Source: G965240465 sp965249525 (GTDB lineage Bacteria > SAR324 > JACQKK01). Taken from it: 64,000 bases of DNA. The stretch spans positions 1,660,561 to 1,724,560 of the forward strand of contig OZ252237.1 of assembly GCA_965249525.1 (NCBI GenBank), in the 5' to 3' direction. Within the stretch, counting starts at the first letter, position 1, and the number at the start of each line of letters is the position of its first letter. The notes beneath the pieces were generated by a model. It searched no databases. It saw only the letters and a program-made list of their open reading frames with translations, and had not been told where the DNA came from. This document shows, one piece after another, positions 1 to 8,056 of the stretch. The position numbers were made by a program, and so were the translations under genes.

Positions 1-353
1 AAGCCGAACTGCAACGCACCTTGACTGCTCTACGACATCAAGATCCTTCAGCTGCTCGCATGCTAGAAACAAATCTCAGAAAAATGATGCACCGCTTTAT
101 TCGCAACTTGTTACATATCCCTTCAACCAAATTGAAACGCCTGGTGGCTCAACAAGCCTTGCCTGCAGAACCAGACTCCTTTCTTCATGAGACAGGCGAA
201 CCACTGTTATCCCAACTGCCTGTCCTCTCTCATGCCCAAGCACTGGCAGAACTGTTTGAGTTACAGCCTTTAGACTTAAATAATACCCAAGAGCAACCCA
301 CCAATGCCGATTCACCCACAACTACTCTGGAATCCTATCAAAAACGCCGATGA
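1..353 (+). CDS. hemA: glutamyl-tRNA reductase, C-terminal end (partial)
   Basis: The reading frame is open to the left edge (first complete codon at position 3), so only the last ~117 residues are visible. The stretch RFIRNLLHIPSTKLKRL matches the C-terminal dimerisation helix of glutamyl-tRNA reductase, where a KLLHAPT-type motif is conserved. HemA reduces glutamyl-tRNA to glutamate-1-semialdehyde, the first committed step of C5-pathway tetrapyrrole synthesis in the cytoplasm. The catalytic and NADPH domains lie outside the window. The stop codon overlaps the start of hemD in an ATGA arrangement, which supports a shared haem operon and translational coupling. The tail after the motif is polar and variable. 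The assignment rests on one motif plus the hemD neighbour, so it is good but not certain. Confidence 0.72.
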   Translation, partial: AELQRTLTALRHQDPSAARMLETNLRKMMHRFIRNLLHIPSTKLKRLVAQQALPAEPDSFLHETGEPLLSQLPVLSHAQALAELFELQPLDLNNTQEQPTNADSPTTTLESYQKRR

Positions 354-1162
354 ACATTCGCAAACCTCTGGCGGGCAAACTTGTACTTAATACCCGTCCC
401 GCTGAAATCGCCCAAAGTCTCACCAAATTATTGGCTGAACAAGATGCAGAAGTCTTGGAATGTCCCATGCTGGTGTTTAAACCCCCTTCCTCATGGGAAG
501 CTTGCGATAAATTCTATCAACAACTCCAACCCGAACACTGGGTAGTTTTCACAAGTGCCATCGCCATTAAGCGTTTGGCAGAACGATTGATCCAACAAAC
601 GCAACCTCTAGAAAAACTCAATCTGTCCTCTCTAGCTTCCATTGGCCCCAGCACTGCTGAAACCCTCGCAGAATATCAACTGAAAGCCACCCTCATATCC
701 AAAATATCCAAACAAGAAAATCTGCTGGAACATCTATTACAATCTTTGCCTCCAACTTCCACCCTTTGGATTCCTCGCGCTCTCCAAGCACGTTCTGTAT
801 TGGAAGATGGCCTCCAACAAGCTGGACATCAAGTACACATCGTCCCCGTTTACCAAACAGCACCACCCAAAAGCGGTCTTGCCAAAGCAGAATCTGCTAT
901 CATGGAAGGCCGCCTGGACTGGCTGGTTTTTACCAGTTCCCAAGCTGTCAGTCACTTTATTGATTCCCTCTCTTCGGCCACCAGAAACGCACTCAGAAAA
1001 TATAACCCCCGCACCGCTTGTTTAGGCAGCATTACCTCAGAAACCGCACGCCTTCACGGATTAAGGGTAGCCGCACAACCTTCTCAGCAGAACATGACTG
1101 CGCTAGTTCAAATTATAGTACAAGTAGAAATTGACCAATCCACCAAAACTTTGCCCGCATAA
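350..1162 (+). CDS. hemD: uroporphyrinogen-III synthase
   Basis: This 270-residue cytoplasmic enzyme cyclises hydroxymethylbilane to uroporphyrinogen III with inversion of ring D. The length is typical. Recognisable family segments are the N-terminal LVLNTRPAE strand, the VVFTSAIAIKRLAE segment, the second-domain DWLVFTSSQAVSHF stretch, and ACLGSITSETARLHGL near the C-terminus, which matches the conserved GxxTAxxAxxxG pattern of HemD. The start ATG overlaps the hemA stop by four bases. The preceding enzyme, hemC, is not between hemA and hemD here, although the three are often clustered. The later pathway gene hemE is separate at 24.4 kb. HemD is a poorly conserved family, but motif and context agree. 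Confidence 0.88.
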   Translation: MNIRKPLAGKLVLNTRPAEIAQSLTKLLAEQDAEVLECPMLVFKPPSSWEACDKFYQQLQPEHWVVFTSAIAIKRLAERLIQQTQPLEKLNLSSLASIGPSTAETLAEYQLKATLISKISKQENLLEHLLQSLPPTSTLWIPRALQARSVLEDGLQQAGHQVHIVPVYQTAPPKSGLAKAESAIMEGRLDWLVFTSSQAVSHFIDSLSSATRNALRKYNPRTACLGSITSETARLHGLRVAAQPSQQNMTALVQIIVQVEIDQSTKTLPA

Positions 1163-1186
1163 AACCCATGTCCTCAGCCATAAACC

Positions 1187-1567
1187 ATGTATTTTCTGCT
1201 AAGCAACCACACCACTGCATCTCCACACAATACACAGCAGCAGCTGCAACAGCTGGCACTACAATACCTGTTGCACAACTTTCTATACAGCCAACTGCAA
1301 CAGCCCCTAATCAGTGACGCTGACTATGATCGCATCGCACAAAAACTATGGCAGCTTCACCAACAACATCCAGATATCCCTCTGCCACATCAAAAGCTTT
1401 TACAGTCAGCCCTCGGACCAGAAGCTTCCAGCTTTGTCATCCGCAACTACCCCCCCCACATCATTACCATTGCTTTGAAATTGCTTTATGCCTACTCTAA
1501 ACAGCGCAACGATTTCCGCGAATTCGTAGAACGCAAAGGCTACTGCATCATCCATGCTTTTTCTTAA
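1187..1567 (+). CDS. small LigA domain Ia-like protein
   Basis: A 126-residue protein whose residues ~20-60 (LLHNFLYSQLQQPLISDADY then DRIAQKLWQLHQQHP) resemble the N-terminal Ia domain of NAD-dependent DNA ligase, the helical hairpin with the ISDAEYD signature that contacts the NMN part of NAD. The adenylation domain with the catalytic KxDG motif, the OB fold, zinc finger and BRCT domains are all absent, so it cannot be a ligase by itself. Small ligase-related proteins of this kind are known in other proteobacteria, but their role is unclear. It lies 24 bases after hemD and ~110 bases before dnaB on the same strand. The C-terminal third has no recognisable motif. Whether it binds pyridine nucleotides is inference. 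Confidence 0.6.
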   Translation: MYFLLSNHTTASPHNTQQQLQQLALQYLLHNFLYSQLQQPLISDADYDRIAQKLWQLHQQHPDIPLPHQKLLQSALGPEASSFVIRNYPPHIITIALKLLYAYSKQRNDFREFVERKGYCIIHAFS

Positions 1568-1674
1568 ACCAACAGCAATCAACTGATAAACTGTGTGAAG
1601 CAAACCATTTGCTCGTCGTGATATTTTTCCATATCTCTTTTTCCTTCTCATAAACCCCTGGCCTTTGAACACTT

Positions 1675-3024
1675 ATGGCAACCGCCAATCACCATCAAAT
1701 GCCCCCTCACGACAAAGAAGCTGAACAGGGCGTATTGGGGACTATCTTGCAAAACAACGAAACCTTTTTCCAGGTGGCTGACGTGTTGCAGGCAGAAAGT
1801 TTTCTTTCTCCCGCACACCGCTTGATATTCAATGCCATGCAGGCTCTGACCGAACGCCAACAACCCATTGATGATATCACCTTGGTCAGCCACTTGCGCA
1901 GTCGAGGAGAATTAGAAAAAGCCGGTGGGGTCCTTTATTTAGCCGAACTCAACGAAGCAGCACCAGTGGCTGCCAATGCCATGATATATGCAGACATTGT
2001 TCGTGAAAAATATCAGCTACGGCTGCTAATTGACTCAGCAGTGAATATCGCCAACCAAGGACGCCAAGATACTGAAAACGTAGGAGAACTGATTCAACAA
2101 GCCGAACATGTATTTTTGGAGTTGGCTAATCGTTCTGTTCGCCGCAGCTACCACGACTTGAAAAGCATCCTACAAACCAATTTCACTCAACTAGAGAAAG
2201 CCCAAACCCTCAAAGGAAAATTGAGTGGATTGCCTACCAGCTTTGCTGAATTGGATACCCTCACTAATGGTCTACAAGCCTCTGATTTCATCATCGTGGC
2301 TGCACGACCATCCATGGGCAAAACCTCTCTCGTCATGAACATGGCTCAACACATTGCCCATCACACCAACCAAACCGCACTGATATTTAGCTTGGAAATG
2401 TCCAAAGAACAGTTGGGCAAGCGGTTGCTATGCTCACATGCCAATATCAACACTAAAAAAATGGAAAGCGGCCGACTAGACCAAGACGATTGGGACAAAC
2501 TTGCCCGTGCTACCAGTGAATTGGCCAGTACTCCCCTCTTCATTGACGATACCCCAGAAATCAACCCTCTTGCTGCTCGTGCTATCGCCCGTCGCATCAA
2601 ATCTGAGCATAGCCTCTCCCTAGTGGTGGTGGATTACTTACAACTGATGCAAAGCCAACTGAAACACGATAATCGAGAACAGGAAATTGCCCATATCTCG
2701 CGCAGTTTGAAAGCCATGGCTAAAGACTTGCAGGTCCCTGTTATTGCTTGTGCCCAACTCAATCGCATGCTGGAAACACGACAAAACAAACGTCCGCGCC
2801 TCTCAGATCTCCGAGAATCAGGCTCTATTGAACAAGATGCTGACTTGGTCATGTTCATTTACCGCGATGAAGTTTACAATCCCCATACCGAGTTTACAGG
2901 AATCGCAGAATTGCACATCGCCAAACATCGCAATGGGCCCATCACTACCAATGAACACGGCATCCGCTTGTCTTTTATGCCAAGTCGCACCAAATTCGCC
3001 AACCTCAGCTACCGCGAATCCTAA
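1675..3024 (+). CDS. dnaB: replicative DNA helicase DnaB
   Basis: This 449-residue protein is the hexameric 5'-3' helicase that unwinds DNA at the replication fork and recruits primase. Residues ~7-110 form the DnaB N-terminal domain (PPHDKEAEQGVLG, then LFxxAHRLIFNAM-like helices). The RecA-like ATPase domain follows, with Walker A ARPSMGKTSL at ~207 and Walker B SLVVVDYLQLM at ~316. The DnaB-specific KHRNGP motif is near the C-terminus. Length is normal and there is no intein insertion. In many proteobacteria dnaB follows rpsF-rpsR-rplI; here that ribosomal cluster is at 30.9-32.4 kb, so the order has been broken. The start is the first ATG in frame and gives the expected N-terminus. Confidence 0.97.
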   Translation: MATANHHQMPPHDKEAEQGVLGTILQNNETFFQVADVLQAESFLSPAHRLIFNAMQALTERQQPIDDITLVSHLRSRGELEKAGGVLYLAELNEAAPVAANAMIYADIVREKYQLRLLIDSAVNIANQGRQDTENVGELIQQAEHVFLELANRSVRRSYHDLKSILQTNFTQLEKAQTLKGKLSGLPTSFAELDTLTNGLQASDFIIVAARPSMGKTSLVMNMAQHIAHHTNQTALIFSLEMSKEQLGKRLLCSHANINTKKMESGRLDQDDWDKLARATSELASTPLFIDDTPEINPLAARAIARRIKSEHSLSLVVVDYLQLMQSQLKHDNREQEIAHISRSLKAMAKDLQVPVIACAQLNRMLETRQNKRPRLSDLRESGSIEQDADLVMFIYRDEVYNPHTEFTGIAELHIAKHRNGPITTNEHGIRLSFMPSRTKFANLSYRES

Positions 3025-3267
3025 GACACCTTCAACCATTCCCTTTGATGCCGTTACCTGCTACCTGCTTATGGAACGTCTTCATGGTAAAATAGATTGG
3101 GGACATCCCATATAAAATTTTTTAGGGTAATCCTTACTCAGTGAAAACCACATCTACGAGGAATACACCACTTTCCTTCACGACTAGCCCAACCAAGTAA
3201 CGCATCATACCAACCGCTTAGAGCTCATTTTCTACAACATCTTCGTCTTTCATCCAGATCAACCGCC

Positions 3268-6200
3268 ATGAAACGTAAGCAAACCAAACCACCAATTCCA
3301 CCAACAGACGATTTGTTGAAAGACTTTGAAGCACTGCAGACCAACTTGCCCTTATCAGAAAGCTTGCCTGAAGAACTGCCGGATGTCCTTGAAGAGTCAT
3401 CCGCAGATCAAACTGCACCCCAATCCTTCTCCCCCAGCACTACTCCTAAAACAAAAGTTGCCCAAAAAATACCCGATTTGCCCGAACACCCCTTCTGGCA
3501 ACAAATGAATCCCCTTAAAGCCGCTTCGCAAAAAGAACCTCATACCCCAGACATTGCCGAAGACACCACCTCCCAACAAACAGCTGCTACTGCAGAAACC
3601 ATCAGCAAAGACCCTACCGAACTGACCGACAGCGATCCACCTCCAACAACCAGCAAGCTAGAAGAAACTTTTCATCCCGCTGCCTCAGATATTTCCCCAT
3701 ATGAATCCAACCAATATTTGGAAATGCTGGTTACCAAATTAGAAGCAGATGAAGACGACATCAGTACAAAAGTCCAAGCAAAATCATTCCCGACTGGAAT
3801 TGTGACAGCTGAGGCTCCCGATGCCCAAGAACCTGCAGAAGAAATCGTAGAGGAAATCACTGAAACGGTAGTAAATGAGGCAGAAACAGTCATAGATGAA
3901 ACCAAAGATATAGCCCCCACAATACCCTCTGTAACAGAGGACATCCCCCCAGAAACAATCATCACCAGCGAAGCAGAGGAAGCTAGCGTTGCAAAAGAGA
4001 CTCGTCCTGAAGACACTGTTACCGCCGAGGCTGCTACAACAGACACCCAAGCAACACCTGCCCGTCAGCAAAACACTACTACCGCCGACGAAGAACCCCC
4101 TGTAACAGCAGTTGAAGCTTCCTCTGCCCAAGAACCCGAAGAAGAAATCGTAGAGGAAATCACTGAAACAGCAGTGAACGAAGTAGAAACAGCCATAGAG
4201 GAAATCAAAGATACAGCCCCAACAACACCCTCTGTAACAGAGGACATCACCCCAGAAGCAACCATCACCAGCGAAATAGACACGACTACAGAGAAAACTA
4301 CCAGTCTGGCAGAAGAAGAACAAGCAGCTGAGGCCGAAGCATCGCTTACAAAAGAACCCTCAAAAGACATTCTTGCTGTTTTATCGGATGAAGAGAGTTA
4401 TGCCAAAGATCCTGATGCCTTCTGGGAAGGACCGGCACCCAAAGACCCAGAAATGTCAGCAGAAGAAGACATATCAGAAACCCCTACGCCCCATCAACAA
4501 GATGCCATTGATGACAAGGAACCCCCTTTATCAGTAGTTGAAGCTTCTGATCCTGAAACAGAAAAAACCACTGTAGAAGATATCACTGGCACAGCAGTGA
4601 GCAAGGCAGATTCAACCACAGATGAGACTGTCACTAGCATGGTAGCAGATATGCTGGCAGAAGAGGACATATCCGCAGCAGAAACCCCCACAACATCCAA
4701 AACAGAAGACATCCCTCCAGAAGCAGCTACCACCAGCGAAGCAAAGGAAGCTATCGCTATAGAAGAGACTTCCATAACCGATCCCGCTAGAGCAGATACG
4801 CCAGCAACGCCTAAGGACAATCAGCAAGAAAAAATTACCCATGAAGAGTTTCCCTTAACAAAAGATGAGGTCTTTAATATCCAATCAGAGGGAATCGATG
4901 AAACATCAGTGAGCAAGCCAGATACGGCCACGGAGGACACTGTCGTCAACCTGGCAGCAGATATGCTGGCGGAAGAGAACTTATCAGTAGCAGAAACCCC
5001 CACAACATCCAAAACAGAAGACATCACCCCAGAAGACATCACCCCAGAAGCAATCACCACCAGCGAAGCAAAGGAAGCTATCGCTATAGAAGAAACTTCC
5101 ATAACCGATCCAGCTAGAGCAGATACGCCAGCAACGCCTATCCCCTATCAGCAAGACGCCATTGTTGATGAGGAAATCCCTTTATCAGTAGCTGAAGCTC
5201 CTGATCCTCAAGTAGAAAAAACCACTGCAGAAGAAAACACTGAAACAGCAGTGAGCGGGATAGAAGCAGCCACAGAGCATACTGTCGCCACCCTGCTAAC
5301 AGAAGAAGAACAAGCAGTTGGGGCTGAGGCATCAATTGCAAAAGATTCTTCAGAGGACATGTTTGCTGTTTTGCCAGATGATGACGACAGTTTGACCATA
5401 GGTAGCGATTTTTGCGGGGAAAGACCGATACCTAAAGAACAAGAAATAACGGCAGTAGATATGCTGGCGGAAGAGGACATTTCGGAAACAGAAGACATCG
5501 CACCAAAAGTAACCATCACCAGTGAGGCAGATGAAGCCGCTGTTATAGAAAAGACTCATCCTAAAGACACTGTTACGACCAGGCCTGCTACAGCAGAGAC
5601 TCCTGTAGCACCTACTCTGTCTCAGCAAGACAAAATCACCTATGAAGAGTTTCTTTCCTCGGAAGGTGCCCCTGTCCCAGCAACAGAAAAATCTTCTCTC
5701 TGGAGAAATTTTTGGCGGCGCAAAAAATCATCCCCCAGTGATTCACTTGCTGATGATGAGTCCCCTTTCACTTTAAAAAACGATGCTGTTCATCAAACTG
5801 TCCCTGCTGACACAGGATCACCTCCTGACACTGTCTCTGCCACTCCTTTTGGACAAACACCGCAAGTAACTCAAACAGATCAAATCAACAGCATCGACCA
5901 GATTGATGACCAAGAAAATGGCTGGGAACCTCCCACAGAACCGTTGATTGCAGATATTCCACAGCAGCCAATAAAAACCGCAACAGGACAAGGTAACGAT
6001 CGGGGTACAAACCAACATCCGCCCCTAAAATCCTTTCCACAAACCAATCCCCTATTGGAAATTCGCTTGCCTGCCATTTGCGAAATCGGACAAGCACGGA
6101 TTTCCTTTAAAGATCTGCTGCATCTTCATGAAGGTATGGTCATTCCTTTGCACCAAACTCCTCACGGATTGATGCAGCTATCCACCGGCGACAAAACAAT

Positions 6201-6312
6201 TGCACTCGCGGAAGCCACTCAACAAACTGCCAACGACCGACCACGGATACGCATTCGTCAAATCCTCCGGAATCCCTCCCATTCTCCTTCTTCTCCTATT
6301 TTAACTGGCTAA
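3268..6312 (+). CDS. giant acidic repeat protein with C-terminal FliN/SpoA domain
   Basis: This 1014-residue protein has three parts. Residues 1-~110 are Pro/Glu rich (DDLLKDFEAL, then PDLPEHPFWQQ). Residues ~175-800 hold about five imperfect ~100-residue repeats rich in Glu, Thr, Ala and Asp, with recurring motifs EEITETAV, DMLAEE, TPTTSKTEDI and TDPARADTPATP. A basic patch (WRNFWRRKKS) follows near residue 810. The last ~88 residues (EIRLPAICEIGQARIS, then FKDLLHLHEGMVIPL) match the SpoA domain of FliN/FliY/HrcQ, the C-ring component of the flagellar switch or a type III secretion sorting platform. Ordinary FliN is ~100-150 residues. No other switch genes are nearby. A role in a flagellar or secretion C-ring is inferred only from the SpoA domain; the repeats are probably disordered. 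Confidence 0.72.
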   Translation: MKRKQTKPPIPPTDDLLKDFEALQTNLPLSESLPEELPDVLEESSADQTAPQSFSPSTTPKTKVAQKIPDLPEHPFWQQMNPLKAASQKEPHTPDIAEDTTSQQTAATAETISKDPTELTDSDPPPTTSKLEETFHPAASDISPYESNQYLEMLVTKLEADEDDISTKVQAKSFPTGIVTAEAPDAQEPAEEIVEEITETVVNEAETVIDETKDIAPTIPSVTEDIPPETIITSEAEEASVAKETRPEDTVTAEAATTDTQATPARQQNTTTADEEPPVTAVEASSAQEPEEEIVEEITETAVNEVETAIEEIKDTAPTTPSVTEDITPEATITSEIDTTTEKTTSLAEEEQAAEAEASLTKEPSKDILAVLSDEESYAKDPDAFWEGPAPKDPEMSAEEDISETPTPHQQDAIDDKEPPLSVVEASDPETEKTTVEDITGTAVSKADSTTDETVTSMVADMLAEEDISAAETPTTSKTEDIPPEAATTSEAKEAIAIEETSITDPARADTPATPKDNQQEKITHEEFPLTKDEVFNIQSEGIDETSVSKPDTATEDTVVNLAADMLAEENLSVAETPTTSKTEDITPEDITPEAITTSEAKEAIAIEETSITDPARADTPATPIPYQQDAIVDEEIPLSVAEAPDPQVEKTTAEENTETAVSGIEAATEHTVATLLTEEEQAVGAEASIAKDSSEDMFAVLPDDDDSLTIGSDFCGERPIPKEQEITAVDMLAEEDISETEDIAPKVTITSEADEAAVIEKTHPKDTVTTRPATAETPVAPTLSQQDKITYEEFLSSEGAPVPATEKSSLWRNFWRRKKSSPSDSLADDESPFTLKNDAVHQTVPADTGSPPDTVSATPFGQTPQVTQTDQINSIDQIDDQENGWEPPTEPLIADIPQQPIKTATGQGNDRGTNQHPPLKSFPQTNPLLEIRLPAICEIGQARISFKDLLHLHEGMVIPLHQTPHGLMQLSTGDKTIALAEATQQTANDRPRIRIRQILRNPSHSPSSPILTG
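4678..5139 (+). repeat. near-identical direct repeats inside the FliN-like gene
   Basis: Two long direct repeats, 4678-4812 (135 bp) and 4990-5139 (150 bp), are nearly identical and start 312 bp apart. The second differs mainly by a 15-bp in-frame tandem duplication that repeats the five residues DITPE. Weaker copies of the same unit surround them across about 3.8-5.6 kb, for example the pair starting near 3836 and 4136. The copies keep the reading frame, which shows that recent duplication within the gene was tolerated or selected. Confidence 0.9.
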
Positions 6313-6380
6313 ATTCCTGCTAGAAAACAAGGTGCTGATTTTCCGCATATGCTCTTAAAAAATTTAACCGCAAGGCAAGT

Positions 6381-7124
6381 TTAAAAGTGAAACTGTTCGC
6401 CTAAGTAAATACGGCGAACGGTTTCGTTTTCCATCAGTTCGATTGGTCTGCCTTGGGCAAGCATTTTCCCATGGTTGATAATATAAGCCCAATCGGTGAT
6501 GCTGAGAGTCTCACGTACGTTGTGATCTGTAATAAGTACGCCGATGCCTTGGGTGCAAATTTTTCCAATGATTTCTTGGATCTCAATGACAGCAATGGGA
6601 TCTACACCAGCGAATGGTTCGTCCAGCAAGATATAGTCTGGTTGAAGTACCAATAGACGAGCAACCTCTACACGGCGGCTTTCTCCACCGGACAGCTGAA
6701 ATCCAAAAGAGTTTCTGATGGCCTCCAAACGCATGTTGCTAATAGCTTGTTCCACACGCTCACCTTGAATTTCTTTGGAGAGGCCACTATATTCGAGTAC
6801 GGCACGCAAATTTTCTGCTACAGTCATACGGCGAAACACAGAACGTTCTTGCGGTAGATATCCCAATCCCATAAGAACGCGTTTATACATGGGCAGGCTT
6901 GTGATGGTTTGCCCATCCAGATAAATATTTCCTGAATCGCAAGTTACCAACCCTGCAATTATGTAGAAGGTGGTGGTTTTGCCTGCACCATTGGGACCTA
7001 ACAGCCCTACCACTTGACCACGCTTTACGCTCAAGGAGATATCTTCTACCACTTTGCGCCGCCGGTAACTTTTCATCAGTCTTTCAGCTCGCAGTTCGTG
7101 GGTTGCATTGGCAGCAGTGTTCAA
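6381..7124 (-). CDS. lptB: LPS export ABC transporter ATPase LptB
   Basis: This 247-residue cytoplasmic ATPase of the LptB2FG complex powers extraction of lipopolysaccharide from the inner membrane. The Walker A motif GLLGPNGAGKTT, the Q-loop region YLPQERSVFRRMTV, the signature LSGGESRRVEVAR, Walker B YILLDEPFAGVDP and the switch histidine in LITDHNVRET are all present and are typical of LptB. It is the last gene of pyrG-lptA-lptB. The start is taken as a TTG at 7122-7124 because a GGAAG ribosome binding site lies about five bases upstream; an ATG 16 codons further in would remove the first strand of the domain. lptC, lptF and lptG are not in the window. Confidence 0.95.
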   Translation of the reverse strand: MNTAANATHELRAERLMKSYRRRKVVEDISLSVKRGQVVGLLGPNGAGKTTTFYIIAGLVTCDSGNIYLDGQTITSLPMYKRVLMGLGYLPQERSVFRRMTVAENLRAVLEYSGLSKEIQGERVEQAISNMRLEAIRNSFGFQLSGGESRRVEVARLLVLQPDYILLDEPFAGVDPIAVIEIQEIIGKICTQGIGVLITDHNVRETLSITDWAYIINHGKMLAQGRPIELMENETVRRIYLGEQFHF

Positions 7125-7171
7125 GAATCTTCCTTTCCTGTTGTGTAGTTAGCTACATTTCATGATTTCAT

Positions 7172-8056
7172 TTACGGCTGTCTGGCAGCATTTTCTATTA
7201 GATCTATATACTGTAGAGCTTCTTGAGCAGTTAGCAAATTTCTAGCAGCAGTTACAAAAGTTTGTTGCTCTGGATAGAATTTTCCTGCTAGCGGGGCCAG
7301 TTTAGCAGCTACCCGTGGGGGTAAAACGTTTTGTGCCAAATTACGTAGCGTGTCACCTTGAAGGCCATAATTTCGGGTAAACCGGGTAGCATCCAGATTC
7401 AGTCTCGCCAAACGACTGGGCTGGCGAACTTCTACTCCACCGTCTTGGCTAAGCTTTACTTCTAGCCGCTCGCCGTTCAGTAAAGTATTACCTCCATTTT
7501 CTACGCGGGCATTTCCTTGCAATACCAACAGTTGCAAATCCCCGCTTGTGTGTAATTCCTGTGCGTAAAGGGTGCGGGCGGTCTGATCAAGCCGCACCTC
7601 ACCACCAGCATGAAATTCCTTTAATTGCCCATTATCCCCTAATTGCAAACTCACCCATTCTGCTTGCAAACGCATTAACGGTTGTTCCCCCTGCAGCTGG
7701 ACTTGCTGATTAAATCGTAACCTTACTCCCTTACCCTTGCCCACACTTCGCAACTCTAGTTGTCTAGCTTGCGCTTTTAGTCGTGCTTTGTGCAGTATTC
7801 CTCGCACATCTCCTTGAAACAACACCCCTCCTTGCCCCCAATCCAAACTGCTGGCTGTACTTGCAGATATACATACTTGTCCTCCCGAAGGACAATCTTG
7901 CGACCATGCCTCCTCAACTCCTCCCAATGCTAGATAACCCCAAATCACCCCCAACAACACAGCCCGCCTTTTCCAGCTTGCTGCATCCCAACAAATTGGC
8001 CGCCAGTCAATCTTGTGCCGGTCCGCAGTCTCTTTCTGCAGATCATGCACTTTCAC
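7172..8056 (-). CDS. lptA: LPS transport periplasmic protein LptA (OstA-like)
   Basis: LptA forms the periplasmic bridge that carries lipopolysaccharide from LptC to LptD. The protein has a hydrophobic segment (RRAVLLGVIWGYLALGG) ending near AWSQ as a signal peptide, then repeated short beta strands of the OstA type, such as GVLFQGDVRG, LKEFHAGGEVRLDQ and LVLQGNARVENGGNTL. The last ~80 residues are a predicted helical tail not usual in LptA. A longer version begins at an ATG at 8146, but that would overlap pyrG by ~100 bases. I prefer the GTG at 8054-8056, which has GGAG six bases upstream and overlaps the pyrG stop by only 14 bases. Position between pyrG and lptB supports the function. Confidence 0.82.
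   Translation of the reverse strand: MKVHDLQKETADRHKIDWRPICWDAASWKRRAVLLGVIWGYLALGGVEEAWSQDCPSGGQVCISASTASSLDWGQGGVLFQGDVRGILHKARLKAQARQLELRSVGKGKGVRLRFNQQVQLQGEQPLMRLQAEWVSLQLGDNGQLKEFHAGGEVRLDQTARTLYAQELHTSGDLQLLVLQGNARVENGGNTLLNGERLEVKLSQDGGVEVRQPSRLARLNLDATRFTRNYGLQGDTLRNLAQNVLPPRVAAKLAPLAGKFYPEQQTFVTAARNLLTAQEALQYIDLIENAARQP

Noticed and set aside
3784..5628. Several long minus-strand and third-frame ORFs inside the FliN-like gene
   Set aside because: They mirror the low-complexity repeat composition of the plus-strand gene; the plus-strand frame alone runs unbroken into a recognisable SpoA domain.
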